The position numbers and the translations under genes were made by a program. A DNA stretch of 64,000 nt from Actinoplanes ianthinogenes (GTDB taxonomy: Bacteria; Actinomycetota; Actinomycetes; Mycobacteriales; Micromonosporaceae). The notes below the pieces were generated by a model. It was not told where the DNA came from and searched no databases. It saw nothing but the letters and a program-made list of their open reading frames with translations. Each line of letters starts with the position of its first letter. Within the stretch, counting starts at the first letter, position 1. Below are positions 1 to 9,203 of the stretch, in pieces. The stretch covers positions 5,190,001-5,254,000 of the forward strand of contig NZ_AP023356.1 in assembly GCF_018324205.1 (NCBI RefSeq). Direction: 5' to 3'.

Positions 1-348
1 GTCAAAGCGCTCGGCGAGCTCGGCGTGGGCATCTCGGTGGACGACTTCGGCACCGGGTACACCAGCCTGTCGCACCTGCGCGGGCTGCCGATCAGCGAGA
101 TCAAGGTCGACCGGGCGTTCGTCGCGGACGTCGACCGGGACCCGCAGAGCCAGGCGATCGTCCGCTCGGTCATCGAGCTGGCACACGGGCTGGGCAGCCG
201 GGTCACCGCCGAGGGCGTGGAGACCCGGGACATTCACCGCTGGCTCGTCGCGGCCGGCTGCGACGAGGCACAGGGCTGGCTGTACGGCCGGCCGGTGCCC
301 TGGCCGCAGGTCGCCGTCGAACCGATCACCGAGAGGACCGCCCGATGA
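1..348 (+). CDS. EAL-domain protein, C-terminal part (left edge truncated)
   Basis: Only the last 115 codons lie in the window; the frame is open at base 1. The visible part is the second half of an EAL domain, the cyclic-di-GMP phosphodiesterase fold: [10 protein letters not shown] (metal and substrate site), a KVDRAFV strand, the catalytic-loop block TAEGVET, and the closing [13 protein letters not shown] motif. The conserved residues in this half look intact, so an active enzyme is plausible. The upstream EAL signature itself and any GGDEF, PAS or membrane part are outside the window. Its stop overlaps the start of the next gene by four bases (ATGA), which suggests translational coupling to the solute-binding protein. 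Confidence 0.9.
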   Translation, partial: VKALGELGVGISVDDFGTGYTSLSHLRGLPISEIKVDRAFVADVDRDPQSQAIVRSVIELAHGLGSRVTAEGVETRDIHRWLVAAGCDEAQGWLYGRPVPWPQVAVEPITERTAR

Positions 349-1247
349 ACATCCTCCGCCGCGCTCTGGCGCTGACCGGGGTGCTCGCCGTGTTCGCAGT
401 CGGTGGCTGCGACGCCGCGATGAAGAACGAGGAGAGCGGCGGCCTGGACCTCACCGGCTCGATCACCGCCGACCAGACGTTGCGTGCCGTGCTGCCGCAG
501 AGCATCCGGGACCGCGGGTTCATCCGGCTGGTGACCGACGCCAGCTACGCGCCGATGGAGTACTTCGCCGCGGACGGGCGGACCATCATCGGCTTCGAGC
601 CGGACCTGGCCGCCGCGCTCGGCGCGGTGCTCGGCATCCGGCTGGAGATGGTGGTCGGCGACTTCGCCACCTCGCTGGAGGAGGTGAAAAAGGGCACCTA
701 CGACGGGGTGTTCTCGTCGATGACCGACAGCGCCGAGCGGGAGAAGAAGGCGGACTTCGTCAACTACTTCAGCACCGGGACGGCGATCCTGGTGCAGCGC
801 GGGAACCCGCGGGGCATCCGGAACCTGAGCGACCTGTGCGGGAAGACGGTCGCGGTGGAGGCCGGCACGTACCAGGAGGGCATGCTCGCCCGCCGGCAGA
901 AGCGCTGCGGCCCGGACCCGATCGTCGTCTCCGCGCTGAAGACCAACGCGGACGCCCTGGTGCACCTGCGGACCGGGCGCGCGGTGGCCGTGCTCAACGA
1001 CTTCCCGCCGGCGTCGTACCTGGTCAACGACGCCCGGACCAACATGTACTACCAGCTGGTCTCGGACATGCAGTACGAGACCGGGCTGTTCGGGATCGCG
1101 GTGTCGAAGAGCAACCCGCAACTGCGGGACGCGCTGCGGGGCGCCTTGCAGCGGCTGATCAACACCGGGACGTACGGCGAACTGCTCAAGCGCTGGGGCC
1201 TCGACTCCGGCGCGGTGACCCAGGCGACGGTGAACGCCGGCAATTGA
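345..1247 (+). CDS. Solute-binding lipoprotein, family 3 (amino-acid type), orphan
   Basis: 300 aa. The N terminus is a lipoprotein signal peptide: MNILRR, a hydrophobic stretch, and a lipobox ending VGGC at about residue 22. Residues about 60-285 form an SBP_bac_3 fold ([56 protein letters not shown]), as in polar amino-acid binding proteins. It should be tethered outside the membrane and bind a small polar ligand. No ABC permease or ATPase lies beside it; instead it overlaps the EAL gene by four bases. That context suggests a sensor or partner role for the cyclic-di-GMP protein rather than import, which is inference. The ligand cannot be named. Confidence 0.85.
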   Translation: MNILRRALALTGVLAVFAVGGCDAAMKNEESGGLDLTGSITADQTLRAVLPQSIRDRGFIRLVTDASYAPMEYFAADGRTIIGFEPDLAAALGAVLGIRLEMVVGDFATSLEEVKKGTYDGVFSSMTDSAEREKKADFVNYFSTGTAILVQRGNPRGIRNLSDLCGKTVAVEAGTYQEGMLARRQKRCGPDPIVVSALKTNADALVHLRTGRAVAVLNDFPPASYLVNDARTNMYYQLVSDMQYETGLFGIAVSKSNPQLRDALRGALQRLINTGTYGELLKRWGLDSGAVTQATVNAGN

Positions 1248-1275
1248 CAACTGTTGGAGCTATACACGTGTGTAG
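1244..1275 (+). promoter_or_regulatory. TetR gene promoter region with 16-bp inverted repeat
   Basis: CTATACACGTGTGTAG at 1260-1275 is a 16-bp inverted repeat with a single mismatched pair around an ACACGTGT core. It ends 12 bases before the GTG start of the TetR gene. A TTGACA hexamer at 1244-1249 could be a -35 element; no good -10 at standard spacing is visible. The position fits an autoregulatory TetR operator. Confidence 0.55.
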
Positions 1276-1287
1276 TAGGCTGCACAT

Positions 1288-1917
1288 GTGAGTAGCGACA
1301 GCGACCTGACCGCGCGGGCCCGGATCCGCGACGCCGCGATCACGCTCTTTGCCGAGCGGGGCATCGCGGGCGCCACGATCCGGGACATCGCGCAGGCCGC
1401 CGGGGTCTCCTCCGGCCTGCTCCGGCACCACTTCGGGTCGAAGGACGGGCTGCGCGACGCCTGCGACGAGTGGGCCATGAGCCGCGTCTCCGAGCTCCAG
1501 CTCCGGTTCGCCGAGACCCAGGTGGTCGGCGCCCTGCCGCCGGACACCATGAGCCTCCAGCGCTACCTGGTGCGGTCGCTGATGGACGGCTCGCCCACCG
1601 GGATGAAGATGTTCGCCGAGTCGGTCGACCGCGGCGGCCTCTGGCTGGAGCGCACCGGCATCGACAGCGCCGACCCGCGCGCCTTCGTCGCCGTGCTCGC
1701 GGCGATGAAGATGGGCATGTTCCTCATGCACGAGCAGCTCAGCGACGTGCTCGGCGAGGACGTCAGCCTGATGCCCGGCTGGCTGCGCATGGTCCGCGCC
1801 TCGGTGGAGATCTTCCGGCAGCCGCTGCTCACCCCGGAACAGGCCGACCAGGCCAGGCAGGCGCTGGATCGGCTCGCACTCCACGAAGGGGAGTCGCACC
1901 ATGGCCGAGGCGATTGA
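1288..1917 (+). CDS. TetR-family transcriptional regulator
   Basis: 209 aa. Residues about 8-55 form the TetR DNA-binding domain ([35 protein letters not shown], then the helix after GSKDGLRD); the rest is a ligand-binding/dimerisation domain with no recognisable specificity. The GTG start follows the inverted repeat directly with no clear Shine-Dalgarno sequence, so translation may be near-leaderless. The 3' end overlaps the ABC ATPase gene by 17 bases, so regulator and exporter form one operon. The likely role is ligand-relieved repression of its own exporter operon. Confidence 0.9.
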   Translation: MSSDSDLTARARIRDAAITLFAERGIAGATIRDIAQAAGVSSGLLRHHFGSKDGLRDACDEWAMSRVSELQLRFAETQVVGALPPDTMSLQRYLVRSLMDGSPTGMKMFAESVDRGGLWLERTGIDSADPRAFVAVLAAMKMGMFLMHEQLSDVLGEDVSLMPGWLRMVRASVEIFRQPLLTPEQADQARQALDRLALHEGESHHGRGD

Positions 1918-2806
1918 TGCCGAAGGACTGATCAAGCGGTTTGGGAAGGTCACTGCCCTGGACGGGCTCGACCTCACGGTCCGGACCGGGGAGGTGCACG
2001 GGTTCCTCGGGCCGAACGGCGCCGGCAAGACCACCACGATCCGCATCCTGCTCGGGCTGATGCGCAACGACGGCGGGAGCGTGCGCCTGCTCGGCGGTGA
2101 CCCGTGGTCCGACGCGACCCGGCTGCACCAGCGGCTGGCGTACGTGCCCGGCGACGTCACCTTCTGGCCGAACCTCACCGGCGGCGAGGTGATCGACCTG
2201 CTCGGCCGGCTGCGCGGCGGGCTCGATCCGCGACGCCGCGACGACCTGATCGAGCGGTTCGAGCTGGACCCGCGGAAGAAGGGCAGGACGTACTCGAAGG
2301 GAAACCGGCAGAAGGTGGCGCTGATCGCCGCTCTCGCCTCGGACGTGGAGCTGCTGCTGCTCGACGAGCCGACCTCCGGGCTGGACCCGCTCATGGAGGA
2401 GGTCTTCCGCGAGGTCATCGTGCAGGAGAAACAGCGCGGTGACCGGACGGTGCTGCTGTCCAGCCACATCCTGGCCGAGGTCGAGGCGCTCTGCGACCGG
2501 CTGACCATCATCCGCGACGGGCGTGCGGTGGAGACCGGCACGCTCGACGACCTGCGGCACCTGACCCGCACCACGATCCGGGCCGAGCTGACCGGCCCGG
2601 TCAACGGCCTGGCCGGCCTCGCCGGGGTGCACGGCCTGACCACCACGGACGGGCGGGTGGCCTTCGACGTGGACGCCGACGCGCTGGAGCCGGCGTTGCA
2701 GTCCCTGGTCGCGGCCGGGGTGCGCAGCCTGGTCAGCCAGCCGCCGTCGCTGGAGGAGTTGTTCCTGCGGCACTACACCCGCGGCGCGGCCGGGAGCGCG
2801 CGATGA
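1901..2806 (+). CDS. ABC-2 type exporter ATP-binding protein
   Basis: 301 aa. A single nucleotide-binding domain: Walker [11 protein letters not shown] (about residue 40), a signature region [15 protein letters not shown] (degenerate LSGGQ), Walker [13 protein letters not shown] and the H-loop LLSSH. The C-terminal 80 residues are the accessory extension typical of DrrA-like drug-export ATPases. It overlaps the TetR gene upstream by 17 bases and the permease gene downstream by four (ATGA), so the three are translated as a unit. The degenerate signature (YSKGN) recurs in actinobacterial antibiotic-export ATPases, so it does not argue against activity. Confidence 0.92.
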   Translation: MAEAIDAEGLIKRFGKVTALDGLDLTVRTGEVHGFLGPNGAGKTTTIRILLGLMRNDGGSVRLLGGDPWSDATRLHQRLAYVPGDVTFWPNLTGGEVIDLLGRLRGGLDPRRRDDLIERFELDPRKKGRTYSKGNRQKVALIAALASDVELLLLDEPTSGLDPLMEEVFREVIVQEKQRGDRTVLLSSHILAEVEALCDRLTIIRDGRAVETGTLDDLRHLTRTTIRAELTGPVNGLAGLAGVHGLTTTDGRVAFDVDADALEPALQSLVAAGVRSLVSQPPSLEELFLRHYTRGAAGSAR

Positions 2807-4374
2807 CCGGCACCGGCAAGCTGCTGCGGCTGATCCTGCGCCGGGACCGGATGATCCTGCCGCTCTGGGTGCTGCTGCTCGGCATCCTCCCGCAGGTCTA
2901 CATCGCGGGCTTTCAGAAACTGTTCACCACCGACGCCGAGCGCTTGGCGTACGCGCACGTCAGCGCGTCCAACGCCGGGTTCACCGGGCTGTACGGGCCG
3001 CTCTCCGGGGACAGCCTCGGCGAGCTGGTGGTCTGGCGGGCCGGGTTCGTCCCGGTGATGATCGGGCTGGCCGCGCTGCTCACCGTGATCCGGCACACCC
3101 GGGCCGAGGAGGAGGCCGGGCGCAGCGACCTGATCCGGGCCACCGTGGTCGGCCGGTGGGCCCAGCTGGCCGCCGCCCTGCTCGTCACCATGACGGGGTG
3201 CCTGGTGATGGGCCTGATCGTGACCGCCTCGATGATCGGGGCGGGGGAGCCGGCCGGCGGCTCGGTGGCGTTCGGCGCGCTGTTCACGCTCAGCGGCTGG
3301 CTGTTCGCCGGGGTGGCCGCGATCGCCGCCCAGCTCACCGGCAGCGCCCGGGGCGCCCGGATGATCGCGGTGCTGGTCCTCGGGGTGTCGTTCGTGCTGC
3401 GGATGGGCGGCGACATCTCGGCGATCGGGGACGGGCGGCTGGACTGGCTCGCCTGGCTCTCCCCGCTCGGCTGGGTGCAGAAGATCGTGCCGTACGGCGA
3501 GAACGCCTGGTGGCCGGCGATCCTGTCGCTGCTCGTCACGGCGGTGACCCTGGGCGTGGCGGGTTACCTGCTCACCAAGCGGGACCTGGGCGCCGGGCTG
3601 CTCGCCGCCCGCCTCGGCCCGGCCCACGCCGCAGCCGGGCTGTCCTCGCCGCTCGGCCTGGCCTGGCGGCTGCACCGCGGGCTGCTGCTCGGCTGGACCG
3701 CCGGGTTCGCCGCGCTGGGTGTGGTGTTCGGCGGGGTCGGCACCAGCGTGGTGGACCTGGCCGAGGGCAACAGCGGGGTGAGCGACGCCTTCAGCAAGAT
3801 CGGCGGCACCGGGTCGGTGACCGACGCCTACTTCGCGACGACCGCCGGGCTCTGTGGACTGATCGTGGCGATCTACGCGATCCAGGCCGGGTTGCGGATC
3901 CGCGACGAGGAGCAGAACGGGCATGCCGAGCTGATCCTGAGCACCGCCGTCGGGCGCACCTCGTGGGCCGCGAGCCATCTGCTGTTCGCGCTGTTCGGGC
4001 CGGCCGTGGCGCTGGCGGCCGAGGGGGCACTGGCCGGGGCGACCTTCGGCGACGTCGGGGTGGTGCTGGCCGGGTCGCTGGCCCAGTTGCCGGCCGTCTG
4101 GGTGCTCGGGTCGGTTGCCGTGCTGCTGATCGGGGTGCTGCCCCGGTTCGCGGCGGTGGCCTGGGGCGCGGTGGCGGTGTCGCTGCTGATTCTGCTGGTC
4201 GGTGGGCTGCTGGAGTTCCCGCAGTGGGCGATGGACGTCTCGCCGTTCACGCACGTGCCGCAGCTGCCGGCGGCGAGCTTCACGGTCGTACCGGAAATTG
4301 TTTTGATCGTGATTGCCGTGACGCTCGGCGGTGTCGGACTCGCCGGACTGCGGCGCCGGGACATCCCGGCGTGA
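2803..4374 (+). CDS. ABC-2 exporter permease, duplicated six-helix type
   Basis: 523 aa and strongly hydrophobic. Two homologous halves of about six membrane spans each (residues about 20-250 and 285-515) match the actinobacterial ABC exporter permeases often labelled polyketide-antibiotic transporters. Each half carries a cytoplasmic loop with a charged RxxEEx[14 protein letters not shown] element. It should form the channel for the ATPase encoded just upstream (four-base overlap) under control of the TetR protein. The substrate is unknown; drug or lipid-like molecules are usual for the family. Confidence 0.9.
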   Translation: MTGTGKLLRLILRRDRMILPLWVLLLGILPQVYIAGFQKLFTTDAERLAYAHVSASNAGFTGLYGPLSGDSLGELVVWRAGFVPVMIGLAALLTVIRHTRAEEEAGRSDLIRATVVGRWAQLAAALLVTMTGCLVMGLIVTASMIGAGEPAGGSVAFGALFTLSGWLFAGVAAIAAQLTGSARGARMIAVLVLGVSFVLRMGGDISAIGDGRLDWLAWLSPLGWVQKIVPYGENAWWPAILSLLVTAVTLGVAGYLLTKRDLGAGLLAARLGPAHAAAGLSSPLGLAWRLHRGLLLGWTAGFAALGVVFGGVGTSVVDLAEGNSGVSDAFSKIGGTGSVTDAYFATTAGLCGLIVAIYAIQAGLRIRDEEQNGHAELILSTAVGRTSWAASHLLFALFGPAVALAAEGALAGATFGDVGVVLAGSLAQLPAVWVLGSVAVLLIGVLPRFAAVAWGAVAVSLLILLVGGLLEFPQWAMDVSPFTHVPQLPAASFTVVPEIVLIVIAVTLGGVGLAGLRRRDIPA

Positions 4375-4378
4375 GGGC

Positions 4379-4404
4379 CGGCCGGCGGCGAGTGCCGCCG
4401 GCCG
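4379..4404 (+). terminator. Bidirectional hairpin terminator
   Basis: An 11-bp perfect stem (CGGCCGGCGGC at 4379-4389 pairing with its complement at 4394-4404) closes a four-base loop. It lies in the 36-bp gap between the convergent permease and antiporter genes. There is no U-tract, as is common in high-GC actinobacteria. Confidence 0.65.
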
Positions 4405-4410
4405 ATCCGC

Positions 4411-6039
4411 TCAGTGGGTCTTGCTCCGTTTGGGCAGCACCAGTTCCTCGTGGTCCAGCTCGCGGTTGAGGACTCGCAGGTTCTCGTCGTCCAGGCGGCC
4501 GGCGTCGCGCCAGCGCAGCAGCTCCTCCCGTTCCGCGTCGATCACGGCCTGCCGGACGGACAGGGCCGCCTCGTACTGCGGTGACGGGGGCACCTCCGGC
4601 GAGTCGGCCTGCTCCAGCACGTCGAGCCGGTGCCGGTAGCGGTCGAGGCGGACCTGGAGCTGCTTGCGCATGGTCTCCATCGCCTCGTCCTCGACGTTGT
4701 CGTGGTGCTCGCTCTGGATGTCGTCGAGGCGGTTCAGCGCGGCGCGGACCGCGGCCGAGCGGGCCTCGTTGCGCAGCCGGGCCTTGTCGGTCTCGTTGGC
4801 GCGCAGGCCGAGCCGGCGGACCAGCGGCGCGAAGGTGAGGCCTTGGCCGACCAGGGTGACCAGCACCACCGAGAAGGCGCAGAAGGCCAGCAGGTCGCGG
4901 TTCTCGAAGTCCGGGAGGCTGTAGACCGCGGCGAGCGTGATCACGCCGCGGGTGCCGGCCCAGCTCAGCGCGATGGACTCCTTGCCGCTGAGCGACCTCT
5001 CCTTGACCGTGCCGGAGTCGTCCTCGCCGCCCAGCCGGGTGTGCAGCGAGCGGGGCAGCAGCTGGGTGAGCACCAGCCACAGCGGGCGCAGGATCAGCAC
5101 GACGCCGAGCGTGACCGCCAGCGCGATGACGATCGTGCTGGTCTCGTAGTGCTTCAGCTCCTGCACCACGGTCTTCATCTGCTGGCCGATCAGCAGGAAG
5201 ACCACGCCCTCCAGCAGGAAGTCGATCAGCCGCCAGACCGCGCTGGTCTGCAGCCGGCTGGCGCCGGACGCGTACCGCGGGGTGTCGTGACCGATGATCA
5301 GGCCGGCCACCACCACCGCGAGCACCCCGGAGACGTGCAGGTGCTCACCGGCCAGGTATGCCGCGAACGGGGTGACCAGCGAGATCGCGTTGGCGGTCAG
5401 CGGGTCGGCGCGCAGCACCCGGAGGAACCGCACGATCCAGGCGACCCCCCAGCCGACCAGCACGCCACCGGCCGCGGCCACGACGAACTCGCCGACCGTC
5501 GCCTTGACCGAGAAGTCCTCGTGCCCGGTGGCCACGTCGCTGGCGACCAGCAGGATGGTCAGCGCGGTCGCGTCGTTGAGCAGGCCCTCGCCCTGGATCA
5601 GGGTGATCAGGTTGGTGGGCAGGCCGGCCTTGCGGCCGACGGCGAGCGCGGCGACCGGATCGGGCGGGGCCACCGCCGCGCCCAGGGCGACGCCCGCGGC
5701 CAGGCTGACGCCGGTGACCCAGAAGGAGAACCCGTAACCGACCAGCAGCGCGGTGGCGATCACCAGGGCCACCGACAGGCTGATCACGGTACGCATGTTG
5801 CGCCGGATGTCGAGCAGTGACGAGTCCAGCGCCGCGTTGTAGAGCAGTGGCGGAAGGATGAATGTGAGAATGAGTTCCGGTTCGAGTTCGACGTTCGGAC
5901 CGGGCAGGTAGGCGTAGGCGATTCCGAAAACGGTCAGCAGGACAGCGGCGGGCAGGCCGGTCTTCCCGGTGATCCAGTGCACCAGCACGATGACCGCGAC
6001 GGCGCCCAGACCGAAAAGAAGGGTCTCCTCGAGGCTCAT
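4411..6039 (-). CDS. Na+/H+ antiporter, CPA1 (NhaP/NHE-like) family
   Basis: 542 aa. About twelve membrane spans over residues 1-400 carry the Na_H_Exchanger fold; the region ALGAAVAPPDPVAALAV contains the double-proline-aspartate motif typical of CPA1 ion sites, and LLNDATALT the conserved ND segment. The last 130 residues are hydrophilic, charged and probably helical (repeated RLDDIQSE/EREELLRWR), a cytoplasmic tail as in bacterial NhaP proteins. It should exchange Na+ or K+ for protons across the membrane. ATG start at 6039 with AGGCGG just upstream. A 13-bp inverted repeat lies 16 bases before the start codon. Confidence 0.92.
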   Translation of the reverse strand: MSLEETLLFGLGAVAVIVLVHWITGKTGLPAAVLLTVFGIAYAYLPGPNVELEPELILTFILPPLLYNAALDSSLLDIRRNMRTVISLSVALVIATALLVGYGFSFWVTGVSLAAGVALGAAVAPPDPVAALAVGRKAGLPTNLITLIQGEGLLNDATALTILLVASDVATGHEDFSVKATVGEFVVAAAGGVLVGWGVAWIVRFLRVLRADPLTANAISLVTPFAAYLAGEHLHVSGVLAVVVAGLIIGHDTPRYASGASRLQTSAVWRLIDFLLEGVVFLLIGQQMKTVVQELKHYETSTIVIALAVTLGVVLILRPLWLVLTQLLPRSLHTRLGGEDDSGTVKERSLSGKESIALSWAGTRGVITLAAVYSLPDFENRDLLAFCAFSVVLVTLVGQGLTFAPLVRRLGLRANETDKARLRNEARSAAVRAALNRLDDIQSEHHDNVEDEAMETMRKQLQVRLDRYRHRLDVLEQADSPEVPPSPQYEAALSVRQAVIDAEREELLRWRDAGRLDDENLRVLNRELDHEELVLPKRSKTH

Positions 6040-6054
6040 CCGCCTATTCTTCGC

Positions 6055-6102
6055 TACTCCCGATCACATCGTTGTGGCAGGTCGATGACGTGATCGGGAG
6101 TA
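6055..6102 (-). repeat. 13-bp perfect inverted repeat between DUF4142 gene and antiporter
   Basis: TACTCCCGATCAC at 6055-6067 and its exact complement at 6090-6102, spaced by 22 bases, between the DUF4142 stop and the antiporter start. It could end the upstream transcript or form a 5' leader hairpin of the antiporter mRNA; no U-tract follows. The design matches the repeat at 6640-6690. Confidence 0.6.
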
Positions 6103-6111
6103 ATCCCGAAA

Positions 6112-6633
6112 TCAATCCCGGCCGGCCCGCCTCAGGGCGGCGCGGTGACGCTTGATGATCGGCAGTGCGCCCCGGGCGATCTGCTGCACCTCGGCCTCGT
6201 CGCCGTCGGCCAGTTCGGTGCGGATCAGGCGCGCGGCCTGTGCGTGCAGGGTCGCCTGGCTGGTCAGGAAGACCTCGTCGAAATCGGTGCGGGAGGTCGC
6301 CTGGTAGAGCGCGATGCCCTGCTGGACGGTGCTGTTCGGCGCCGTGTCCAGTTCGACGTGCAGGGCGGCGGCGACGTCGCGGACCGCCGCGTCGAGGTGG
6401 ACGCTGTCGGCGGCGAACCGGGCGCCCAACTCCCGGATCCGCGGGTCGGCGGCCTTGTGCGCGGCGATCCGGCCGAGCCGGATCTGGGCGAGGTTGCCCT
6501 GGTGGGCGGTGCGCAGGAAAGCGGCGTCCGGGTCGAGGCGGCGGGCCGGCGGCGCCATCGCCGAAGCCGCGGTGGCGGGCGCGATCATCGCGGCGGCCAG
6601 GCCGAGGACTGCCACAAGGCGTGCAGCGTGCAT
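6112..6633 (-). CDS. DUF4142-domain exported protein
   Basis: 173 aa from the ATG at 6633, chosen because AGGGGG lies just upstream and the protein then begins directly with a signal peptide (MHAARLVAVLGLAAAMIAPA). The mature part (LDPDAAFLRTAHQGNLAQIRLG ... RFAADSVHLDAAVRDVA ... HAQAARLIRTELADG) is the four-helix, ferritin-like DUF4142 fold found in exported proteins of unknown function. No complete metal-binding set can be asserted from the sequence. It lies downstream of ahcY on the same strand, with a strong inverted repeat covering its ribosome-binding site. Confidence 0.8.
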   Translation of the reverse strand: MHAARLVAVLGLAAAMIAPATAASAMAPPARRLDPDAAFLRTAHQGNLAQIRLGRIAAHKAADPRIRELGARFAADSVHLDAAVRDVAAALHVELDTAPNSTVQQGIALYQATSRTDFDEVFLTSQATLHAQAARLIRTELADGDEAEVQQIARGALPIIKRHRAALRRAGRD

Positions 6634-6639
6634 GAAAAT

Positions 6640-6690
6640 CCCCCTATGTCGGAGACCGCAGGCTAACCGCGATAAAACCGACATAGGGGG
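6640..6690 (-). promoter_or_regulatory. Long-loop hairpin over the DUF4142 ribosome-binding site / ahcY 3' end
   Basis: CCCCCTATGTCGG at 6640-6652 and its exact complement at 6678-6690 make a 13-bp stem with a 25-base loop. On the minus-strand RNA the 3' arm contains the AGGGGG ribosome-binding site of the DUF4142 gene and is followed by AUUUUC. It may terminate the ahcY transcript, sequester the downstream ribosome-binding site, or both. Confidence 0.65.
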
Positions 6691-6709
6691 ACTATTTACT
6701 GCTTATAAC

Positions 6710-8170
6710 TCAGTAGCGGTAGTGCTCCGGCTTGTACGGGCCCTCGACGTCCACGCCCAGGTACTCCGCCTGCTTCTTGGTCAGCGTGGTGAGCCGGACG
6801 CCGAGCGCGTCCAGGTGCAGGCGCGCCACCTTCTCGTCCAGGTGCTTGGGCAGGACGTAGACCTGCTTGGCGTACTCGCCCGGCTTGGTCCAGAGCTCGA
6901 TCTGGGCCATCACCTGGTTGGTGAACGAGTTCGACATGACGAAACTGGGGTGGCCGGTGGCGTTGCCCAGGTTCATCAGCCGGCCCTCGGACAGGATGAT
7001 CACCGAGTGCCCGTCCGGGAAGCGCCACTCGTGCACCTGCGGCTTGATCTCCACCTTCTCGACGCCGGGGACCTTGGCCAGGCCGGCCATGTCGATCTCG
7101 TCGTCGAAGTGGCCGACGTTGCCGACGATCGCGTTGTGCTTCATCGCCTGCAGGTGCTCGACCCGGATGATGTCGGTGCCGCCGGTGGTGGTGACGAAGA
7201 TGTCCGCCTCGCCGACCACGTCCTCCAGGCGAACCACCTGCATGCCGTCCATCGCCGCCTGCAGCGCGCAGATCGGGTCGACCTCGGTCACCACGACGCG
7301 GGCGCCCTGGCCGCGCAGGGTCTCCGCGGAGCCCTTGCCGACGTCGCCGTAGCCGCAGACCACGGCCAGCTTGCCGCCGAGCATCACGTCGGTGGCCCGG
7401 TTCAGCCCGTCGACCAGGGAGTGGCGGATGCCGTACTTGTTGTCGAACTTGCTCTTGGTGACCGCGTCGTTGACGTTGATCGCCGGGAAGAGCAGGGTGC
7501 CCTCCTTGGCCAGCTTGTAGAGCCGGGCCACACCGGTGGTGGTCTCCTCGGTCACGCCGCGGATCTCGGCGGCGATCCGGGTGAACCGCTGCGGGTCCTC
7601 GGCGAGGCTGGTCCGCAGGGTGTCCAGGATGATCGAGTACTCGTGCGAGTCGGCCTCGGTGGCCTGCGGGACCGCGCCGGCCGCCTCGAACTCGACACCC
7701 TTGTGCACCAGCAGGGTGGCGTCGCCGCCGTCGTCCAGGATCATGTTCGGACCCCGGCCGTTGCCGAAGTCGAAGAGCTGGGTGGTGGCCCACCAGTACT
7801 CCTCGAGGGTCTCGCCCTTCCAGGCGAAGACCGGGACGCCGGCCGGGGCGTCGACGGTGCCGGTCGGGCCGACCGCGACCGCGGCGGCCGCCTCGTCCTG
7901 GGTGGAGAAGATGTTGCAGGACACCCAGCGCACCTCGGCGCCGAGCGCGACCAGCGTCTCGATCAGGACCGCGGTCTGCACGGTCATGTGCAGCGAACCG
8001 GCGATCCGGGCGCCCGCGAGGGGCTTCGACTCGCCGAACTCGGCGCGCAGCGACATCAGGCCCGGCATCTCGTGCTCGGCGAGGCGGAGCTGGTGGCGGC
8101 CGGCCTCGGCCAGGGTGATGTCGGCGATCGCGAAGTCAAGACCGTTGACGGATCGAAGTTTGTCGCTCAT
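6710..8170 (-). CDS. ahcY: Adenosylhomocysteinase (SAH hydrolase)
   Basis: 486 aa, the usual bacterial length. It hydrolyses S-adenosylhomocysteine to adenosine and homocysteine in the activated-methyl cycle, in the cytosol, with bound NAD. Visible landmarks: the NAD-binding loop [11 protein letters not shown] (about residue 270), the conserved active-site segment [17 protein letters not shown] (about 400), and the C-terminal KPEHYRY tail that reaches into the neighbouring subunit. The gene stands alone; an SAH riboswitch in its leader and a GGAGG-type ribosome-binding site precede the ATG at 8170. Confidence 0.97.
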   Translation of the reverse strand: MSDKLRSVNGLDFAIADITLAEAGRHQLRLAEHEMPGLMSLRAEFGESKPLAGARIAGSLHMTVQTAVLIETLVALGAEVRWVSCNIFSTQDEAAAAVAVGPTGTVDAPAGVPVFAWKGETLEEYWWATTQLFDFGNGRGPNMILDDGGDATLLVHKGVEFEAAGAVPQATEADSHEYSIILDTLRTSLAEDPQRFTRIAAEIRGVTEETTTGVARLYKLAKEGTLLFPAINVNDAVTKSKFDNKYGIRHSLVDGLNRATDVMLGGKLAVVCGYGDVGKGSAETLRGQGARVVVTEVDPICALQAAMDGMQVVRLEDVVGEADIFVTTTGGTDIIRVEHLQAMKHNAIVGNVGHFDDEIDMAGLAKVPGVEKVEIKPQVHEWRFPDGHSVIILSEGRLMNLGNATGHPSFVMSNSFTNQVMAQIELWTKPGEYAKQVYVLPKHLDEKVARLHLDALGVRLTTLTKKQAEYLGVDVEGPYKPEHYRY

Positions 8171-8194
8171 AGAAAGAGGGCTCCTCCCTCTCAG

Positions 8195-8264
8195 GAGGCG
8201 CCCTTACGTCAAAACGCCAGACCGAGCGTGGCGGGCGTCGTTGCCCGTTGCAGCGCCTCTCGGA
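8195..8264 (-). ncRNA. S-adenosylhomocysteine (SAH) riboswitch
   Basis: In the ahcY leader, reading the minus strand: P1 is CCGAG (8263-8259) with CTCGG (8226-8222); it encloses GCGCTGCAACGGGC and a GCCCG stem; then GAGGCGC (8259-8253) has an exact distal complement GCGCCTC (8201-8195) able to form the pseudoknot. This order and these bases match the known SAH riboswitch class, which raises ahcY expression when SAH accumulates. The ATG of ahcY is 25 bases downstream, and a small AGAGGG/CCCTCT hairpin next to the ribosome-binding site could be the expression platform. Confidence 0.88.
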
Positions 8265-8298
8265 TAGGCGTGACTACTTTATCGTCTTCGTCGCTTGA

Positions 8299-9171
8299 TC
8301 ACATGCGCCTGAGGGTTCCGTCGGTGTCGGTAATGACATAGGTCCCGTCGCCGAGCGGTTCGAGATCGTCCGGCTCCATCGTGACGATGCCCAGGTCGCC
8401 GAGGACCTCACCGGTGCGGGTGCCGACCCGGAAATGCCGCCACGAGTCGTCACCGCCGGCGACGACCACGATCGCGGTCTCGTCGTCCAGGTAACCACCG
8501 GCGAACTCGACCGAGTCCGCCCCGAAGTCCTCCGCGGTCAGCCGGAACCGGACCTCGCCACCGGGCAGGTCGTGGAAGGCGACGTCGTCCTGCCCGTGCT
8601 CCACCGTCATGAACTGGCTCTCGTCCGGCGCGACGCTGATCGGCACCCGGTCGTACCAGCCGAAGTCGTGCGGCTCGCCGTCCGGCCCGGCGAGGAAGAC
8701 CCGGCCGCCGTCCTGACCCTCGCCGACGTCGAGCAGCATCCGCCCGTCGCGCAGGGCGTGCTGGCCGCCACCCTGTCCGGCGGTCTCCAGCGGGAACCGG
8801 CGGCGCGGCTCGCCGGTGGCCGCGTCCAGCACGATCCACTCGTCCAGGTCGCCGCGGCCCGCCTCGCTCTGCGGCGCGTAGACCCAGACCAGGGTGTCGT
8901 CGGCGGAGAACACCGCGTCGATCATGAAGGAGCCGGCCCACTCGCCCTGCGGGCCGAGCTCGAAGCGCCACCGCTCACGTCCGTCCGGGTCGATCCGGAC
9001 GACCGCGTCGTCGGTCGCGTAGACCAGCGAGTCGCGGGCCGAGGAGACCGACCAGCTCCAGACGTCCGGCGGCAGCGGAAAGATCCGGAGCGGCTCGAGG
9101 GCCTCGTCGAACACCTGGACGTCGTCGCCGGACCGGCGGGAGATCACGCGCACGCGGGAAGAGTACGTCAC
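8299..9171 (-). CDS. Hypothetical beta-propeller-like protein
   Basis: 290 aa with no signal peptide or membrane span. The sequence is a series of short beta-rich blocks with WSWSVSSARDSLVYATDD, VLDAATGEPRRRFPL and VGTRTGEVLGDLG patterns, as in WD40 or PQQ-like propellers that track values inside the cell. No catalytic residues or named family can be assigned. It is divergent from the LacI-type regulator with only 32 bases between their starts, so the two may share a control region. Confidence 0.6.
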   Translation of the reverse strand: MTYSSRVRVISRRSGDDVQVFDEALEPLRIFPLPPDVWSWSVSSARDSLVYATDDAVVRIDPDGRERWRFELGPQGEWAGSFMIDAVFSADDTLVWVYAPQSEAGRGDLDEWIVLDAATGEPRRRFPLETAGQGGGQHALRDGRMLLDVGEGQDGGRVFLAGPDGEPHDFGWYDRVPISVAPDESQFMTVEHGQDDVAFHDLPGGEVRFRLTAEDFGADSVEFAGGYLDDETAIVVVAGGDDSWRHFRVGTRTGEVLGDLGIVTMEPDDLEPLGDGTYVITDTDGTLRRM

Positions 9172-9203
9172 GCGATGGGGCGGAATGAGATCAAAGACCT
9201 TCC

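Noticed and set aside
1186-2773. Long open frames on the minus strand opposite the TetR and ABC genes
   Set aside because: They lie antisense to genes with clear domains and have the Arg/Pro/Ser-rich composition typical of shadow frames in high-GC DNA.
2773-4254. 493-codon open frame on the minus strand
   Set aside because: Made of low-complexity Gly/Gln/His/Pro/Arg sequence, antisense to the ABC permease; no domain seen.
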